Source of the DNA: an uncultured Collinsella sp.
GTDB lineage: Bacteria > Actinomycetota > Coriobacteriia > Coriobacteriales > Coriobacteriaceae
DNA: 8,479 nucleotides
Direction: 5' to 3'
Assembly (NCBI GenBank): GCA_900545055.1
Contig: UQXP01000064.1
Location: 1-8,479, forward strand
Below are positions 5,881 through 8,479 of this stretch, one piece after another (position 1 is the first letter of the stretch; every line of letters starts with the position of its first letter). The notes below the pieces were generated by a model. That model was not told where the DNA came from. It did not search any database and saw nothing but the letters and a program-made list of their open reading frames with translations. A program made the translations under genes and the position numbers.

Positions 5881-5890
5881 CCCTCACATA

Positions 5891-5906
5891 TACAGGGGGT
5901 ACTGTA
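5891..5906 (+). promoter_or_regulatory. Small hairpin holding the weak ribosome-binding site of the first kinase
   Basis: TACAG (5891-5895) and CTGTA (5902-5906) are inverted repeats with a GGGGTA loop, directly before the ATG at 5908. The only purine-rich Shine-Dalgarno candidate, AGGGGG (5894-5899), is split between stem and loop. A five-pair stem is marginal, so an effect on translation is speculative. Confidence 0.3.
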
Positions 5907-5907
5907 A

Positions 5908-6840
5908 ATGTTCTACACGCTAACCGCTAACCCGGCTGTCGACATGACGGTTTCGAGCTCTCCGCTCGAGCCCGACGAGAACGTCCGCACCGGCTCGGCC
6001 AGCTACACGGCTAACGGCAAGGGCCTCGACGTGTCCTTCGCCTTTAAGAAGATGGGCGTCGACACCGTCGCGCTCGGCTTCTTCGCTGGCTTCACGGGCA
6101 AGTTCATCGTCGAGGAGGTCATGAACCTGGGTTGCCTCTGCCGCCCGGTCTGGACCGACGGTATCACGCGCATTAACACCTACGTCAACGATGGCCAGCA
6201 CGAGTACGGCATCCTGAACCCGGGTGCTCCGATCACGCCGCAGCACCAGGAGGAGCTCTACAACATCCTGGACACCGCGGGCGATCTTGAGTGCCTGATC
6301 GTCTCCGGCTCCGTGCCTCCCAAAGCTACGCCCGACTTCCTGGCTCAGGTCATGGAGCACGCTCAGGCTCGTGGCGCCGACGTCGTCTTGGACCTGTCCT
6401 CCGACAAGCTCAAGGAGCTCGCTCACAAGAAGCCGCTGCTCATCAAGCCGAACCATCACGAGATGAAGGCCATCTTCGGCGTGCCGGTCGACACCGACGA
6501 CGAGGTTCGCGTTGCCATGAAGATGGCTCACGACGCTGGCGTTCAGAACGTGCTGCTCACCCGTGGTAGCCGCGGCGACGCTTACTTCTCCAACGGCGAG
6601 GACATCTGGTACGCCAAGCGTGAGTTCAACATCAAGCTAGTTTCTTCCGTCTGCGCCGGCGACTGCACCCTCGCTGCGTTCCTGCACAAGTGGTACAGGG
6701 ATCGCGACAACGTCGAGGAGGCCATGAAGCTCGCTATGGCCACCGGCGCCAACGTTGCCGAGTCCGTCGGCATCGGCGACTTCGGTCACGTCGACGAGTA
6801 CAGCAAGCGCGTTGCTGTCCGCAAGCTCGATCGTCACTAA
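5908..6840 (+). CDS. PfkB-family hexose kinase, 1-phosphofructokinase-like (copy 1)
   Basis: A 310-aa cytoplasmic sugar kinase of the ribokinase/PfkB family, FruK/LacC type. It probably phosphorylates fructose 1-phosphate to fructose 1,6-bisphosphate. The N-terminus MFYTLTANPAVD, the sugar-binding NGKGL motif (36-40), GFFAGFTGKFI and GITRIN, the KPNHHE motif and the catalytic AGD with Asp252 are all present. Several key positions differ from family consensus: Asp41 replaces the usual Asn of GGKGxN, TRGSRGDAYF (218-227) has Arg and an extra Asp where SLGxxGAL is usual, and Cys253 replaces the Ser of GAGDS. About half of the residues match the second copy downstream. It follows ptsI without a terminator and ends at its own. 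A shifted substrate (another phosphosugar) or reduced activity is possible, so no symbol is given. Confidence 0.88.
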   Translation: MFYTLTANPAVDMTVSSSPLEPDENVRTGSASYTANGKGLDVSFAFKKMGVDTVALGFFAGFTGKFIVEEVMNLGCLCRPVWTDGITRINTYVNDGQHEYGILNPGAPITPQHQEELYNILDTAGDLECLIVSGSVPPKATPDFLAQVMEHAQARGADVVLDLSSDKLKELAHKKPLLIKPNHHEMKAIFGVPVDTDDEVRVAMKMAHDAGVQNVLLTRGSRGDAYFSNGEDIWYAKREFNIKLVSSVCAGDCTLAAFLHKWYRDRDNVEEAMKLAMATGANVAESVGIGDFGHVDEYSKRVAVRKLDRH

Positions 6841-6868
6841 TCGAAACGCGACATATTCGTGCGCATGT

Positions 6869-6899
6869 GGCGCCCCGGTTTCGGCTGGGGCGCCTTTTT
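6869..6899 (+). terminator. Rho-independent terminator after the first kinase
   Basis: GGCGCCCC (6869-6876) pairs perfectly with GGGGCGCC (6887-6894) and is followed by TTTTT (6895-6899). It closes the ptsI-kinase unit. Confidence 0.92.
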
Positions 6900-6988
6900 G
6901 TTCCGCCACGGGGGAGAGGTGTCCCGCCGTACTTCATCGCTTCCACACCGTTCACCGAGTTGTCCTAGCCTTTTACCGATGCGTGGAA

Positions 6989-7020
6989 TATACTTTCATT
7001 AACACGTTGCTTCGTGAAAG
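6989..7020 (+). promoter_or_regulatory. Putative promoter and operator of the second kinase
   Basis: TATACT (6989-6994) is a good -10, placing transcription start about 30 nt before the ATG. No consensus -35 lies at 16-18 nt. CTTTCA (6993-6998), overlapping the -10, and TGAAAG (7015-7020), overlapping the ribosome-binding site, form an inverted repeat. The same hexamers occur upstream of the PTS permease. TGAAAG may simply be part of the Shine-Dalgarno region, so the operator reading is tentative. Confidence 0.35.
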
Positions 7021-7028
7021 GAACATTC

Positions 7029-7961
7029 ATGATTTACACGCTCACTGCAAATCCCGCCATTGACTACAACATCGCCTGCGACGGTCTTGCTGCCAACACC
7101 GTCACGCGTACCCGCAACGCCGTCTACACGCCCAACGGCAAGGGCCTCAACGTCTCGTTTACGCTTGACCACTACGGCGTCGACACCACGATCCTGGGCT
7201 TTTTCGCCGGTTTCTCGGGCGAGTTTATCGTTAAGGGCGCCGAGGCCCTGGGCGTGCCCGTCAAGCCCGTGTGGACCGACGGCATCACGCGCGTCAATGT
7301 GTTCCTCAACGCCGGCCCCGACACCGAGTACAACATGGTCAACGCCGGTGCCGCCATCAACGAGGCCAACGAGCAGGAGATGTTTGAGCTCATCGATTCG
7401 CTCGATGACATGACCTGCCTGGTCATCAGCGGCTCGCTGCCTCCCAACACTTCCGAGGGCTTCTTGGCCGAGGTCCTGCGCCGCGTCAAGGCCAAGGGGG
7501 CCGAGTTCGTCCTCGACATCTCGAGCCATCAGCTGGCAGACCTCATTGCCATGGAGCCGCTGCTGATCAAGCCCAATGACGATGAGCTGCTCGACATCTT
7601 TGGCATTAAGGTGAGCGGTGGCGACGACGAGTCCGTCAAGGGCGCGATGGCCGAGCTGCACGCCAAGGGCGCCAAGAACGTGCTGCTGACCCTCGGTGGC
7701 GCCGGTGCGTACTTCTCCAACGGCGAGCATATCTGGTTTGCCAACCGCACCTTCGACGTCAAGCTGCTGTCGACCGTCTGCGCCGGCGATTCCTCGCTGG
7801 CCGCTTTCCTGTCCGTGTGGCACGACGCCCCCGAGCGAGTCGAGGATGCCTTGCGTCTTTCGATGGCCACCGGCGCCAACGTGGTCGAGTGCCCCGGTCT
7901 GGGCGATTTTGCCAAGGTGGACGAATATAAGAAGCACATCGAGGTTCGCCAGGTCTGCTAA
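7029..7961 (+). CDS. fruK: 1-phosphofructokinase (PfkB family, copy 2)
   Basis: A 310-aa cytoplasmic kinase of the FruK/LacC type that should convert fructose 1-phosphate plus ATP to fructose 1,6-bisphosphate. It keeps the family motifs better than the upstream copy: NGKGLN with Asn41, GFFAGFSGEFI, GITRVN, KPNDDE, LTLGGAGAYF (220-229) and CAGDSS with the catalytic Asp254. The ATG at 7029 has AAAGGAA 5 nt upstream; a GTG at 7014 would add only five residues and overlap that site. The gene lies between two strong terminators with its own -10-like box, so it is probably monocistronic. Tagatose 6-phosphate kinase activity is an alternative within the family, but a fructose PTS permease in the same locus favours fructose 1-phosphate. 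Confidence 0.92.
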   Translation: MIYTLTANPAIDYNIACDGLAANTVTRTRNAVYTPNGKGLNVSFTLDHYGVDTTILGFFAGFSGEFIVKGAEALGVPVKPVWTDGITRVNVFLNAGPDTEYNMVNAGAAINEANEQEMFELIDSLDDMTCLVISGSLPPNTSEGFLAEVLRRVKAKGAEFVLDISSHQLADLIAMEPLLIKPNDDELLDIFGIKVSGGDDESVKGAMAELHAKGAKNVLLTLGGAGAYFSNGEHIWFANRTFDVKLLSTVCAGDSSLAAFLSVWHDAPERVEDALRLSMATGANVVECPGLGDFAKVDEYKKHIEVRQVC

Positions 7962-7983
7962 CCGCATCGAAAAATCGTTGCCG

Positions 7984-8019
7984 AACACCCGCTTTGGATC
8001 TCCGAGGCGGGTGTTTTTT
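7984..8019 (+). terminator. Rho-independent terminator after the second kinase
   Basis: AACACCCGC (7984-7992) pairs with GCGGGTGTT (8007-8015), and the T-run extends over 8014-8019. It separates the PTS locus from the next gene. Confidence 0.92.
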
Positions 8020-8156
8020 GTTCGCTGAACGTATGTGGCGTCTGCTGTCTCGTTTTATCTAATCGACGACGCGATTGCGTGTGCGCGCTTTCTCGTTTCT
8101 TGTTAGACTTCTTGAGAACCATCGATTAACGCTCACAAGTGCAGGAGGCCATAGGC

Positions 8157-8479
8157 ATGTGCAATGTTTCGCTCAACGGTACTCAACCGTCCGATGCGTC
8201 CCTGCGCGTCCTGCGCGCGCTTGAGGCGGCTGGTCTTGAGGCTTGGTACGTGGGCGGTTGGGTGCGCGACGCCCTTATGGGGTACCCCAGCCACGATGTT
8301 GATATGTGCTGTAGCGGCCTGTGGCAGGAGTCCAAAGCGGCGCTCGAGGCCGCCGGCATCGCGGTTGTGGAATCGGGCATTAAATTTGGCGGAATCACGG
8401 CTATTTCCGATGGCGAGCGTATCGAGGTCACCACGTACCGTCTGGATGGCTTCTATACCGATGGGCGCCATCCTCAGAG
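8157..8479 (+). CDS. cca: CCA-adding tRNA nucleotidyltransferase, N-terminal part (runs off the window)
   Basis: The first 107 codons of a gene cut by the window edge. The product belongs to the class II nucleotidyltransferase/poly(A) polymerase family, whose CCA-adding members build or repair the 3' CCA end of tRNAs. Visible motifs are YVGGWVRDALMG (31-42), the catalytic metal-binding pair in HDVDM (Asp47 and Asp49), and RIEVTTYRLDGFYTDGRHPQ (88-107), which matches the family's EVTT-R and DGRHP motifs. AGGAGG (8143-8148) lies 8 nt before the ATG. The segment after DVDM (CCSGLW) departs from the usual DIDIAT-like run, so a poly(A) polymerase cannot be excluded. It is unrelated to the sugar genes and separated from them by a terminator. 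Confidence 0.85.
   Translation, partial: MCNVSLNGTQPSDASLRVLRALEAAGLEAWYVGGWVRDALMGYPSHDVDMCCSGLWQESKAALEAAGIAVVESGIKFGGITAISDGERIEVTTYRLDGFYTDGRHPQ

Noticed and set aside
4103..5887. A 594-codon minus-strand open frame opposite ptsI
   Set aside because: Same low-complexity antisense composition. Enzyme I on the plus strand is unambiguous.
6999..7988. A 329-codon minus-strand open frame opposite the second kinase
   Set aside because: It is antisense to a well-conserved kinase, extends into the terminator, and shows no family motif.
8075..8109. A promoter for the CCA-adding enzyme gene (TTGCGT and TAGACT)
   Set aside because: The two hexamers are 23 nt apart, too far for a standard promoter, and both are weak matches.

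Overview
The window looks like chromosome from a high-GC actinobacterium of the Coriobacteriia, most probably Collinsella or a close relative. This is inferred from the strong G/C bias at third codon positions (GAG, AAG, CTC, GTC and GCC dominate), the style of the proteins and the gene content; I ran no database search. No rRNA, tRNA, CRISPR array or transposase gene was seen.

Layout. Position 1-77 is the 3' flank of the first gene and holds an 11-bp inverted repeat. A MurR/RpiR-type regulator (HTH plus SIS domain) runs on the minus strand at 78-935. A 272-bp divergent intergenic region rich in inverted repeats separates it from a plus-strand fructose-type PTS permease with fused domains in the order IIB-IIC-IIA (1208-3211), which ends at a clear terminator. 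Next comes a 521-bp gene-free stretch (3212-3732) with two striking structures: a perfect 24-bp inverted repeat, and a 127-bp element with 30-bp terminal inverted repeats flanked by a 5-bp direct repeat. Then follow ptsH (HPr, 3733-3996), a terminator, ptsI (Enzyme I, 4124-5833), a first PfkB-family 1-phosphofructokinase-like gene (5908-6840), a terminator, and a second paralogous kinase (7029-7961) with its own terminator. The start of a CCA-adding tRNA nucleotidyltransferase gene (from 8157) runs off the right edge.

How the genes fit together. Enzyme I takes phosphate from PEP and passes it to HPr. HPr passes it to the IIA domain of the permease, then to IIB, and fructose is taken up as fructose 1-phosphate. 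A 1-phosphofructokinase converts this to fructose 1,6-bisphosphate. General PTS enzymes and a complete fructose pathway therefore sit in one locus of at least three or four transcription units, and the SIS-domain regulator is a candidate phosphosugar-responsive controller.

Most of the window is a well-understood sugar-uptake locus. The parts that deserve a second look are the MITE-like element upstream of ptsH, the other intergenic inverted repeats, a possible shared operator hexamer at the permease and second-kinase promoters, and several altered active-site motifs in the first kinase copy.
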